A DNA stretch of 64,000 nt from Hallerella sp964501065 (GTDB lineage: Bacteria; Fibrobacterota; Fibrobacteria; Fibrobacterales; Fibrobacteraceae), in contig CAZCRF010000002.1 of the NCBI GenBank assembly GCA_964501065.1, positions 1-64,000 on the forward strand. Direction: 5' to 3'. Position numbers and translations under genes: made by a program. The notes beneath the pieces were generated by a model. It was not told the DNA's origin. It made no database searches and saw only the letters and a program-made list of their open reading frames with translations. Within the stretch, counting starts at the first letter, position 1, and each line of letters starts with the position of its first letter. Of the stretch, positions 50,334 to 58,081 are shown piece by piece.

Positions 50334-51341
50334 TTAGATTTCAATGAGACGGTATTTCCTGTTTCCCATCTTGAGCGCGTCCATGGCTTCGAGCTGGTGC
50401 AAGCCTTCGCGGCTTTCGATGCGCTCCTTCAAGTCGTGGAGTTCGTTTGCCGGGAGTTTGTAAACCATGTCGATGGACGCCTGGTCGACGGCGACAATAT
50501 CCGTCGAAGCCAAGATGCCGATGTCGCGAGCAGTCGGTTCCGCGGCGGAAACTCCCGCGCAGTCGCAGTCGACGGACATGCGGCGGAGCACGTTGATGAA
50601 GCACATCTTGCCCTTGAAGAAGTCGCACGTCGCCTTTGCGCTGTCCGCCATCGTCTCCATGAAAAGGGAACCGGAAGTTTTCCATCCGGCTTTTCCGCCC
50701 GCATCCATCTTTGTCGGGCCGCCTTTCACATATTCGTGAACCATCTTTTTGCCGAGACGTCCGCCCGCGCATCCAATCGCGATGTTCTTCATCGAGCCGC
50801 CGTAGCCGCCCATCGTGTGCCCTTTGAAGTGCGTGAGCACAATCATGGAGTCGTAGTTCAGCATGTGCTTTCCCACCGACATTTCCTTGAAGATTTTCCC
50901 GTCTTTCACCGGAATCATCGTTTCGCCGTCTTCGTCCATGATGTCGACCGGGCAAAATGTCCAACCGTTCACTTTCAAGGTTTCCCGATGCGATTCCGTA
51001 GTGTAGCGGTCGCCCTCATACCAGGTATTCGTTTCGACGATTGTGCTGCTCGGCACTTGGGCTTGGAATTTTTTCACCCATTCGCGCGGCAAAATATTCG
51101 GTCCGTTCTTTTCTCCGGTATGGAGCTTGATGGCCACTTTGCCGGAAATATTTCCGTTCACCTTTTGGTATAGCCGGATCAAAGTGTCCGCATCCAGATT
51201 TTTGGAAAAGTACACGTTTGAAACTTGGTTGGAAGAAACGCTTTTCTGCGCCGCTTCCGCGCTTTTAATTCCGATGCCTCCGAATAGGGCGCTGCCGACG
51301 ACGACTCCCGCCGATGCTTTCAGAAAATCTCTTCTATCCAT
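50334..51341 (-). CDS. Tat-exported DUF362 protein, copy 2
   Basis: A 335-aa protein. The twin-arginine signal is DRRDFLKASAGVVVG (RRxFLK) with cleavage near SAEAA. The mature DUF362 part has GKVAIKLHTGE, VETNTWYEGDRYTTESHRE, THFKGHTMGGYGGSMKN, AIGCAGG and VDCDCAGVSAAEP. Some DUF362 proteins bind Fe-S clusters; no ferredoxin motif is present here, only the scattered Cys. The 3' third is identical at DNA level to copy 1. AAAGGA precedes the ATG. Function unknown; location should be periplasmic, exported by the adjacent TatAC. Confidence 0.8.
   Translation of the reverse strand: MDRRDFLKASAGVVVGSALFGGIGIKSAEAAQKSVSSNQVSNVYFSKNLDADTLIRLYQKVNGNISGKVAIKLHTGEKNGPNILPREWVKKFQAQVPSSTIVETNTWYEGDRYTTESHRETLKVNGWTFCPVDIMDEDGETMIPVKDGKIFKEMSVGKHMLNYDSMIVLTHFKGHTMGGYGGSMKNIAIGCAGGRLGKKMVHEYVKGGPTKMDAGGKAGWKTSGSLFMETMADSAKATCDFFKGKMCFINVLRRMSVDCDCAGVSAAEPTARDIGILASTDIVAVDQASIDMVYKLPANELHDLKERIESREGLHQLEAMDALKMGNRKYRLIEI
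50353..50651. repeat. 299-bp exact repeat, copy in the second DUF362 gene
   Basis: Identical base for base to 51375-51673 (offset 1022). It covers the last third of the coding region, from the Cys-containing block to near the stop. Sequence outside the block differs at many positions, including the adjacent codons. This is the footprint of recent gene conversion. Confidence 0.95.
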
Positions 51342-51355
51342 GATGATTCCTTTGG

Positions 51356-52324
51356 TTAAACCTCTACCAATTTATATTTCCTGTTTCCCATCTTGAGCGC
51401 GTCCATGGCTTCGAGCTGGTGCAAGCCTTCGCGGCTTTCGATGCGCTCCTTCAAGTCGTGGAGTTCGTTTGCCGGGAGTTTGTAAACCATGTCGATGGAC
51501 GCCTGGTCGACGGCGACAATATCCGTCGAAGCCAAGATGCCGATGTCGCGAGCAGTCGGTTCCGCGGCGGAAACTCCCGCGCAGTCGCAGTCGACGGACA
51601 TGCGGCGGAGCACGTTGATGAAGCACATCTTGCCCTTGAAGAAGTCGCACGTCGCCTTTGCGCTGTCCGCCATGAGTTCCATGAAGCGCGACCCCAGCAC
51701 CCAGTCGCTACCGGGTTTTGTCACACCGTGAACCTCCTTCTTGCCGATTTGACCGCCTGCGCATCCGATGGCGATGTTCTTCATCGAACCGCCGTAGCCT
51801 CCCATCGCGTGCCCTTTGAAGTGCGTGAACACGACCATGGAGTCGTAGCCGAGCATATGCTTCCCCACGTGCAGTTCCTTCAAATGGCGTCCGCCTTTCA
51901 CGGGAATGGGAACTTCTCCGTCCTCGTCCATGATGTCGACCGTGGTGAATTGGGTGAAGCCGTTTATTTCCAGGGCTTTCCGGTGGTCGGAAGTCGTGTA
52001 CCGGCCGCCTTCATAAAGGGTGTTCGTCTCCACGATGGTGCTGTTCGGGATGGCGTTCAAAAGAGCCTTGTCCCATTCCCTCGGCAAGATGTTCGGCCCG
52101 TTCGGTTCGCCTGTGTGGAGCTTTATCGCGACCTTTCCCGAAATGTTCCGGTTGACTTTTCGATACAGCTTCAGTACGCCTTCGGCGGAAAGGTCCTTGG
52201 TGAAGTAGACGGTTGACGCGGACTTGTTGTCGCTGGATTTTTCCGGTGCGGCCTCGGCGACGCTGGAAAGTGCAGTCACGGTGACGGCGCCGACGGAGAG
52301 CTTTAAGAAATCACGACGGTTCAT
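51356..52324 (-). CDS. Tat-exported DUF362 protein, copy 1
   Basis: A 322-aa paralogue of the next gene. The twin-arginine signal is NRRDFLKLSVGAVTV with cleavage near AEAA. Same DUF362 blocks: GKVAIKLHTGE, VETNTLYEGGRYTT, THFKGHAMGGYGGSMKN, AIGCAGGQIGKKE and VDCDCAGVSAAEP. Copies 1 and 2 differ in the signal peptide, a central loop (copy 2 has a longer Gly/Lys insert) and many first-half positions, but share an identical last third. AGGAGG precedes the ATG at 52324; longer upstream reading is not supported. It lies 11 nt after the small membrane protein gene. Confidence 0.8.
   Translation of the reverse strand: MNRRDFLKLSVGAVTVTALSSVAEAAPEKSSDNKSASTVYFTKDLSAEGVLKLYRKVNRNISGKVAIKLHTGEPNGPNILPREWDKALLNAIPNSTIVETNTLYEGGRYTTSDHRKALEINGFTQFTTVDIMDEDGEVPIPVKGGRHLKELHVGKHMLGYDSMVVFTHFKGHAMGGYGGSMKNIAIGCAGGQIGKKEVHGVTKPGSDWVLGSRFMELMADSAKATCDFFKGKMCFINVLRRMSVDCDCAGVSAAEPTARDIGILASTDIVAVDQASIDMVYKLPANELHDLKERIESREGLHQLEAMDALKMGNRKYKLVEV
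51375..51673. repeat. 299-bp exact repeat, copy in the first DUF362 gene
   Basis: Partner of 50353-50651. Direct repeats of this length 1 kb apart can also recombine to delete one gene and leave a single chimera. Confidence 0.95.
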
Positions 52325-52335
52325 GAGTCCTCCTG

Positions 52336-52689
52336 TCAGGAATTCTCGGAAGAGGGGGAGAGTTTTCGCTCCCGCGTTATTTCCCTTTTTGAAGACCGGG
52401 AAAATATTCCCTTTGGGTCGGCGACAAGCAGACGGACTAGCCAAATGCAGAGACCGAGAGCGACTGCTGAAAAACCGAGGAAGGCGTCGTTCACCATATC
52501 CGGAATCGCCGGGGTGAAATATTCGCTGCGAAGTTCCGCATATTCAAAAGCGGCGTCGACTAGCCACATCAACGATGCGCCCCAATACAAAAAACAAAGA
52601 GTTGAAATTTTCCATTCGTCTTTGGGCGCACCGCGATACCAAAAAACCGTCGCAATCACTGCGGCAAACAGGGTAATCAGTAAAGTCAT
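52336..52689 (-). CDS. Small membrane protein of the DUF362/Tat operon (second gene)
   Basis: A 117-aa protein with three hydrophobic helices: TLLITLFAAVIATVFWY, ISTLCFLYWGASLMWLVDAAF and FLGFSAVALGLCIWLVRLLV, then a basic tail. It starts at the ATG overlapping the stop of the first gene (ATGA). I do not recognise the family. Tight coupling suggests that it forms a complex with the first membrane protein, perhaps as an anchor for the exported DUF362 proteins. Confidence 0.6.
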   Translation of the reverse strand: MTLLITLFAAVIATVFWYRGAPKDEWKISTLCFLYWGASLMWLVDAAFEYAELRSEYFTPAIPDMVNDAFLGFSAVALGLCIWLVRLLVADPKGIFSRSSKREITRERKLSPSSENS

Positions 52690-53084
52690 TTTGCACTCCC
52701 CTTTTCTTCAAGTGCGATCGTCCGATGCGTCTTTTCCCGCAGGCTTTGAATAGCGACGATTCCCAGCCAAACCGTCGTGATGAGAGCCGCCATCGAAACG
52801 CCCACCGTCGCCATTTCATGGAGCATCACTTGCGTCGACTCAGGGTCTTTTGCCGCCGTGAGAAACGGGGCGAAAGGCTCAATTTCACCATGCCAAAAAT
52901 GTTCGAACGCCAGCAGGGCGGAACCACCCCAGAGCAGATTCGAGAGCCATTTCAATTTTTTGTAAAACGGTGTCCATGAAGAATCATCCGTCAAGACTTC
53001 TGTGTCTTGGGAACGCTTTTCCAAAATGTGAGAAGTTGCCGTTACCACGAGAGCTTCTGCTACCGGAACAAGAAAACAGGCCAT
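52686..53084 (-). CDS. Small membrane protein of the DUF362/Tat operon (first gene)
   Basis: A 132-aa protein starting at the ATG after AAAGGAG; a longer reading from 53129 would start upstream of the predicted transcription start. It has an N-terminal helix (CFLVPVAEALVVTATSHIL), a second with NLLWGGSALLAFEHFWHGE and a third with MLHEMATVGVSMAALITTVWLGIV. The His residues within or next to helices two and three (EHFWH, LHEM) could bind haem or metal; this is inference. No family is recognised. It is directly downstream of a MerR-type promoter. Confidence 0.6.
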   Translation of the reverse strand: MACFLVPVAEALVVTATSHILEKRSQDTEVLTDDSSWTPFYKKLKWLSNLLWGGSALLAFEHFWHGEIEPFAPFLTAAKDPESTQVMLHEMATVGVSMAALITTVWLGIVAIQSLREKTHRTIALEEKGSAK

Positions 53085-53127
53085 ATGAACTCCTTTGAAA
53101 AAAGACGCAGATTCCTGCGCCTTTTTC

Positions 53128-53158
53128 AATTTACGACTTAGAGTGCTCTCTAAGGCAA
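53128..53158 (-). promoter_or_regulatory. MerR-type promoter of the DUF362/Tat operon
   Basis: On the minus strand TTGCCT (53158-53153) and TAAATT (53133-53128) are 19 bp apart with CTTAGAGTGCTCTCTAAG (53137-53154) between, a 7-bp inverted repeat around 4 nt. The -35 element and spacer are the same as at larBCE, and 20 of 24 positions from the ACTT before the palindrome to GGCAAG agree. The leader to the first gene is about 37 nt with AAAGGAG. Confidence 0.7.
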
Positions 53159-53170
53159 GTGCTTTTGTTT

Positions 53171-55015
53171 TTAAAGATTGTGCGGACCCGCCTGCGCCAT
53201 GACCTTCGCCGGGACGTCCTTCGCGTTGTCCAATTCGTATGCGTAGGGGACGGAGGTGAGCTTCACCGGGTCTTCGAGAAGAGTGTATGGATCCGTGGTG
53301 ATGTAGCGTTCCCCGTAGATTTTCCCTTCCGCCGTTCCGTCAATCGTCCCCGTGGTGCTGTCGAACTTGTTGTTGCGCTGCAAGATGAACGCGTAAACAT
53401 TGTACATGAAGAGAATCGGCGAGTTCGTCTTGTAGAAGTAGTTGCCTTCGATGAGAGCGGAACCGTAAGAGCCGACTCCGATTCCGTATAAGTTGTCCGT
53501 CGCCGTGTAGTAGTTGTTGTAGACGTGGGCGTTCCCATACATCACACGGGGCATCCTCTCGTTCAGAAGGGTGCCGAACCAGCAATGATGATACGTCACC
53601 TTCAGCGTGCCGAAATCCTCCGGGTGGTCCGACGCCCCGCTGCCGATGAGGGAATTCAACCGATGCGGATGGGAGGAGAGCGTATACCAGAAATGTACAT
53701 AGGAAACAGTCACGTAATTTGCCTGTCCGGTGATGTCCAAGTTTCCGTCTTCCGCGTCCCAAATGTTCAAGTGCGAAAGGAAAACGTTCGTAGAACCGCC
53801 GTTCACGGCAATCGCATCGCTCGGTCCCGGATTCGGATACGTTCCTTGGATATTTAAGTTGTACACAATGACGTTCTTCACGCCGCTGATGGAAAGTCCC
53901 CCGTAAATCGTCGCCGAGGAATCTTTTCCCATGATGGTCTTGTTGCTCGCGATTTTCAAACCGTATCCGTCGCCGTCCGTCGTCTTGATAGTCCCCTTGA
54001 CGATGACGACCTTCGCCTCTTTCGCTTGGACTGCCGCCTTGAAGTCCGCATAGGTGGAAACAGTCACCGTGTCGCCGCCCGCGCCGCCTGTCGTTCCGCC
54101 GTTCTGCGTTGCGTATCCGTCGACGTCGATTCCCGCTGCGGGCTTTGCCGGTTCTTCGACTTGTTCCGTTTTCTTCACCGTAATCGTTCCCGTCACCGAG
54201 ATGTTCGGGTATCCGCCGACAGTGTTGAGAGTGTAGTGGTAAACTCCCGTGTCCGCCGTCACTGTGCCGGAGAAGTTCACCACTTTTTTCGACACGATGA
54301 CTTGCGCCGCCATGCCTTCGGGCAAGCCTTCGACGGAGACGGAGTCGCAGTTGTCGAATGCGAAGTTGAAATTCTCGATGGCGCTCCCCTGCTCCACGGT
54401 CTGTGTCGTGTCGCCGTTTCCGCGTTTTGTCAAGACGGGAGCGGGTACGCGTTCGAGGATGATGGTCGGATTCAAGTTTGATGCGTCGACGGCGACCGTC
54501 TGCAAAACGAAACCATCCTTTTTGACGACGAGAGAATCGGAAAAAGCCTCTCCCGCTTTGGCGAGAGTGACCGTTTTGCGGTTTCCGAGATTCACTTGCA
54601 AAAGGTAGCGCGCGTGCCCGCGGATGGCTCCGTTCAAGTCGAAGGAATGCGCGCCGCCCGAAAGGAATTCCGCCTGTTTGTAAAGGCTGCGCCCGTTCAT
54701 GTCGAAAGCCGCGACGCGAAAGTTCACGCCGCTTCCCGGTGCGACGACGTGCAAGATGCCGTTTTGAAACGCATACGCCGCCGCAGGGGATTTCAAGGAG
54801 GAAATGGCTTCCGTCCCCGTCTTTGCGGAAAGGGAAAAGGCCCCGAGCGCGTCCGTGAAGGTGGATGTCCCGGCCGTTTGCAGGGAGACTTCGGCACTAT
54901 CCACGGGAGCGTTCTCCGAATCCACGACAAAGCCTTCGATGGAATATTCCGAAGCGTTTGCAAAAGCGGTGGCGAACAAAAGGCTAGAGGCGAAAAGGGT
55001 GCGAAACCAGTGCAT
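53171..55015 (-). CDS. Secreted PL1 pectate lyase with N-terminal modules
   Basis: A 614-aa protein. Signal peptide to about residue 22 (AFANAS). A carboxypeptidase-regulatory-like domain (25-75) is followed by a module with FDMNGRSLYKQ...ARYLLQVNLGNRKTVTL (about 95-155), which looks like the sorting-type module normally found at the C-terminus. An Ig-like domain (about 195-285) precedes the right-handed beta-helix lyase (about 300-614). The lyase has DGNLDITGQANYVTVSY (calcium Asp residues), TYHHCWFG and NERMPRVMYG, whose Arg is the probable catalytic base. It cleaves polygalacturonate by elimination. AAGGAG precedes the ATG. Confidence 0.88.
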   Translation of the reverse strand: MHWFRTLFASSLLFATAFANASEYSIEGFVVDSENAPVDSAEVSLQTAGTSTFTDALGAFSLSAKTGTEAISSLKSPAAAYAFQNGILHVVAPGSGVNFRVAAFDMNGRSLYKQAEFLSGGAHSFDLNGAIRGHARYLLQVNLGNRKTVTLAKAGEAFSDSLVVKKDGFVLQTVAVDASNLNPTIILERVPAPVLTKRGNGDTTQTVEQGSAIENFNFAFDNCDSVSVEGLPEGMAAQVIVSKKVVNFSGTVTADTGVYHYTLNTVGGYPNISVTGTITVKKTEQVEEPAKPAAGIDVDGYATQNGGTTGGAGGDTVTVSTYADFKAAVQAKEAKVVIVKGTIKTTDGDGYGLKIASNKTIMGKDSSATIYGGLSISGVKNVIVYNLNIQGTYPNPGPSDAIAVNGGSTNVFLSHLNIWDAEDGNLDITGQANYVTVSYVHFWYTLSSHPHRLNSLIGSGASDHPEDFGTLKVTYHHCWFGTLLNERMPRVMYGNAHVYNNYYTATDNLYGIGVGSYGSALIEGNYFYKTNSPILFMYNVYAFILQRNNKFDSTTGTIDGTAEGKIYGERYITTDPYTLLEDPVKLTSVPYAYELDNAKDVPAKVMAQAGPHNL

Positions 55016-55168
55016 AGAATCTCCTTGATGTTTGGGCTTAATTTATATGGGGAATCGGAACGGGAGCTTTTCCGCCCAAATTTCGGTTGTCCTTGGACAA
55101 CTTGAAGATTCGCTCCCGGAAAATGGAAGTTCGGAACGGATTTTCGGAAAAACATTTTCACAAATTTC

Positions 55169-55176
55169 TACTTTTG
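55169..55176 (+). promoter_or_regulatory. -10-type element TACTTTTG for pheS
   Basis: TACTTTTG matches TAnnTTTG and ends 7 nt before the pheS ATG. No ribosome binding site is visible. Confidence 0.45.
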
Positions 55177-55183
55177 AAACACT

Positions 55184-56206
55184 ATGAACGAAAAACTTTC
55201 CGAACTCCGCAGCCAGTTCGAATCGGAATTGGCCGAGACCAAATTGAACGTCAAGGAAGCCGTCGATGCTCTCCGCGTCAAATGGCTTGGAAAAAAAGGC
55301 CAGATAACCGCCATGATGAAGCAGATGGCGACACTCCCCGCCGAGGAGCGGCCGTCGTTTGGAAAGCTGGTGAACGAGCTCAAGCAAAGCGTTTCGGAAC
55401 GGATTGACAGAGCTTTGGCGGAAGCCCAGAAAAAAGCCCTTGAAGAGGAACTTCAAAAAGGATGGTCGGACACCAGCTTGCCGGGGAACGGAATTCCGTC
55501 GGGCTCCACGCATCCGGTTTACGACGTCCGCGAGGAAATCATCGACTTCTTCGCCCAGATGGGTTTCGCCATTGATTCGGGCCGCGACATTGAAACGGAC
55601 TGGTATAATTTCGAAGCGTTGAATACGCCGCCCGACCATCCTAGCCGCGACATGCAGGACACCTTTTATTTGGGCGACAGGCTCTTGCTGCGCACGCAAA
55701 CGTCGGACACGCAAATCCATTATATGGAAACGCACAAGCCGCCATTCCGCATGATTGCCCCGGGACACGTTTTCCGCGTGGACAACGACGCCACGCACGC
55801 GCCGATGTTCCAACAATGCGAAGGTTTGGTCGTCGATGAAAACATCACCTTTGCGCATTTGAAGGGAGTGCTCCAAATTTTCATGGACAAGCTTTTCGGC
55901 AAGGGCGTCAAGACGCGATTCCGCCCGAGCTTTTTCCCGTTCACGGAACCTTCCGCCGAAATGGACGTGAGCTGCGTCTTCTGCGGCGGACACGGCTGCA
56001 AGCGTTGCAAGGGGACCGGTTGGATGGAAATCGGCGGCTGCGGCTCCGTGGATCCGAACGTGTTCAAGAACTGCGGCATCGACCCGGAAAAGTACACGGG
56101 CTTCGCCTTCGGCTTCGGCCTCGACCGCATCGCCATGCTGCGCCATGAGATTCCGGAGATTGGCCTCATCACGTCGAACGACCAGCGGTTCTTGGAACAG
56201 TTCTGA
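55184..56206 (+). CDS. pheS: Phenylalanine-tRNA ligase alpha subunit
   Basis: A 340-aa class II synthetase subunit. The N-terminal coiled coil (1-85) is followed by the catalytic domain with motif 2 (IAPGHVFRVDNDATHAPMF), SFFPFTEPSAEMDV and motif 3 (GFAFGFGLDRIAMLRH). A CxxC-type knuckle (CVFCGGHGCKRC) is present. pheT, normally next, is missing; the gene is followed by a repeat and an unrelated outer-membrane gene. It appears monocistronic and leaderless. Confidence 0.95.
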   Translation: MNEKLSELRSQFESELAETKLNVKEAVDALRVKWLGKKGQITAMMKQMATLPAEERPSFGKLVNELKQSVSERIDRALAEAQKKALEEELQKGWSDTSLPGNGIPSGSTHPVYDVREEIIDFFAQMGFAIDSGRDIETDWYNFEALNTPPDHPSRDMQDTFYLGDRLLLRTQTSDTQIHYMETHKPPFRMIAPGHVFRVDNDATHAPMFQQCEGLVVDENITFAHLKGVLQIFMDKLFGKGVKTRFRPSFFPFTEPSAEMDVSCVFCGGHGCKRCKGTGWMEIGGCGSVDPNVFKNCGIDPEKYTGFAFGFGLDRIAMLRHEIPEIGLITSNDQRFLEQF

Positions 56207-56210
56207 ATTC

Positions 56211-56345
56211 GGAGTTAGTGGTCAGTGGTTAGTTGACTGTAAAGAAAAAGTCGTCATATTGAGCGACCCGCCTGCCGAATGGCAGGAGCGAAACATCTCT
56301 TTACTGTATAGGGATTCTTCGGTCGCACGCTTCCTCGGAATGACG
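56211..56345. repeat. Interspersed intergenic repeat, copy 2
   Basis: Shares the ordered segments of 14826-14950: GGAGTTAGTGGTCAG, TTAGTTGACTG, TTGAGCGACCCGC, GAGCGAAACATCTC, TTTACTGTA, GATTCTTCGG and CTCGGAATGACGG. The inner part holds the hairpin CCTGCC-GAAT-GGCAGG. Right after the repeat the sequence resumes unrelated to copy 1, with no tandem array. Confidence 0.65.
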
Positions 56346-56431
56346 GTTTGCAGGAGAGCGTCGTGTCGAGAAGCGGGCTTGATTGCACGGACTGCCGTCT
56401 TCCGAAATTTCCTTTCAACACAAATTATTTC

Positions 56432-56439
56432 TACATTTG
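56432..56439 (+). promoter_or_regulatory. -10-type element TACATTTG for the outer-membrane barrel gene
   Basis: TACATTTG ends 4 nt before the GTG at 56444, the same spacing as at the HU gene. It supports that GTG as the start over an in-frame extension beginning inside the repeat. Confidence 0.45.
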
Positions 56440-56443
56440 CCGC

Positions 56444-57550
56444 GTGTTTCGGGCTTTAAAAAAAGTGGGCGTTTTCTGGGCATTCCTCTCAGCCGCCGTT
56501 TGGGCGGACGTCCGATTCTTTTCTCAAGACACTCTGCAAATCGATACGTCGCGGCAGGACAATTTCCAAAGGTATTCCGCCGTTCCCGTCTTGGGCTACA
56601 CGGAAGAGACCCGGATTCAGTGCGGCGCCATGGTGCTCCTTTTTTTGCGACCTGCGGAAGAGGGCGGCAAAGTGCCGGAAATCGGCTTCACCGCTTACGG
56701 CTCTTCCCGTGGGCAGCTCCAGCTGACTCTCGAACCTTACATTTATTTTTATCATGATAAGATTCGCCTTTGGATGGATTTGGAATACCAGGATTGGGTG
56801 GCCAGCTACTTTGGTCGCGGCAACTCTCCCGACATCGACGAATCCATCGGATACAACCGGAAAAAACTTTATTTCGGCGGCAAGATGGAGTTCCGCGTCG
56901 GCGTTCCCGAACAGGTGAAATACGGCATCTCCTTTCACATCGAAAACTCCGACATCGAATTCGACAAGGAGGGCGACGTCTCTCCGCCCGATCCGTCTTC
57001 GGGACAGCGGAACGGCATCGGTTACTTGCTCGGGTTCGATACGCGGGACAACACCAATTGGACGAAGCACGGCTTCTTGGCGGAATGGGAACACCTCTTT
57101 TACAACGAGGCGTTCGGGGATTATTCGTTCGACGTGGAATCCTTGGATTTGCGCGCCTACACGACCTTCCCCGGAGGCGCTTCCGCTGCGGTGGGGATGC
57201 TTTGGAAAAGGGCGGAGGGGAACGTTCCCTTCGACATGCTTTCGGGGCCTGACGGCATCAAACGGTTCCGAGGCGTGGAAAGCCTTTATTTCGGGGACAA
57301 CCAGACAATCATTTTGCAGGCGGAGCTTCGACGGTATTTCTTTTGGCTCCTGGGCGGACACGCCTTTTTCGAGGGCGGAAAGGTCGGCGGCCATTTCAGT
57401 GAATTGATGCGCAACAAGTGGCATCGAGCCGTGGGGCTTGGCGCGCTGTTGGCGTTGAACCTCAAGGAAAGCCTGTTCGCCCGGGCGGACGTCTCTTGGG
57501 TGGACGGCGAGCACATCGGGCTGTCGTTTTATGTCCGGCAGGCTTTTTGA
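56444..57550 (+). CDS. Outer-membrane beta-barrel protein (surface-antigen/BamA-like)
   Basis: A 368-aa protein from GTG 56444. The signal peptide is VGVFWAFLSAAVWA. The rest is a beta-barrel with alternating strands resembling the C-terminal Bac_surface_Ag domain of Omp85 proteins: GIGYLLGFDTRDNTNW, FLAEWEHLF and the late ELRRYFFWLLGGHAFFEGG, ending in aromatic VRQAF. No POTRA domains are present. In PlpD-type proteins a patatin is fused to such a barrel; a patatin gene lies at the end of this gene cluster, but whether they cooperate is unknown. Confidence 0.7.
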   Translation: MFRALKKVGVFWAFLSAAVWADVRFFSQDTLQIDTSRQDNFQRYSAVPVLGYTEETRIQCGAMVLLFLRPAEEGGKVPEIGFTAYGSSRGQLQLTLEPYIYFYHDKIRLWMDLEYQDWVASYFGRGNSPDIDESIGYNRKKLYFGGKMEFRVGVPEQVKYGISFHIENSDIEFDKEGDVSPPDPSSGQRNGIGYLLGFDTRDNTNWTKHGFLAEWEHLFYNEAFGDYSFDVESLDLRAYTTFPGGASAAVGMLWKRAEGNVPFDMLSGPDGIKRFRGVESLYFGDNQTIILQAELRRYFFWLLGGHAFFEGGKVGGHFSELMRNKWHRAVGLGALLALNLKESLFARADVSWVDGEHIGLSFYVRQAF

Positions 57551-57563
57551 CGCGGGGAATCGA

Positions 57564-57977
57564 ATGGAATCCTGCAAGTTGCTCCACACCAGCCACATTG
57601 AAGTCCGGTTTGCGGAAACGGACCAGATGGGGGTCGTGCACCATTCCAAGTATGCAGTGTGGTTTGAACAGGCCCGCACGGAATTTTTCATGGAGACCGG
57701 TTCCAGCTATGCGGAAATGGAGCGGGAAGGCTTTTCGAGTCCCGTGCTCGAACTGAACGTCCGATACAGAAATCCCGTCCGATTCGGGGATTTCGTCGAC
57801 ATTGAAACGACCTTGGAGCGGAAGGGCGCGCTGCATTTCCTCTTTCATTACAAGCTTTTCGTCGGGGGAAAGCTGTGCACGACGGCAACGACCATGCACT
57901 GTTTTTTAAAGGACGGGCGGCCGACTCGGGAAATTCCCCGGCAAGTGTACGGCCTGTTTCCATTGGCCGGGAAATGA
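57564..57977 (+). CDS. YbgC/FadM-type acyl thioesterase
   Basis: A 137-aa hotdog-fold thioesterase with the signature VRFAETDQMGVVHHSKYAVWFEQARTE (4-hydroxybenzoyl-CoA thioesterase type, Asp in the active site), here split by residues and read as ETDQMGVVHHSKY plus the WFEQAR helix. The ATG at 57564 is preferred over 57531, which lies inside the preceding gene. It releases acyl groups from CoA or ACP. Position just before the ACP-KS genes suggests that it serves the cluster. Confidence 0.82.
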   Translation: MESCKLLHTSHIEVRFAETDQMGVVHHSKYAVWFEQARTEFFMETGSSYAEMEREGFSSPVLELNVRYRNPVRFGDFVDIETTLERKGALHFLFHYKLFVGGKLCTTATTMHCFLKDGRPTREIPRQVYGLFPLAGK

Positions 57978-58081
57978 TTTTGTCGGATTTTTTCGGCGAC
58001 ATATCGCAGTTTTCCCGTTTGCTCAAGGAATACTTGTAAAAAATTTCTATTCTTGGTTGAAATTCAAATTAGAGGTCAAGA

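Noticed and set aside
50334..52324. Calling the DUF362 proteins lactate racemase (LarA) homologues because of the lar link
   Set aside because: LarA belongs to another Pfam family and its motifs are not visible here. Only the shared promoter connects them, so the link is kept as a hypothesis.
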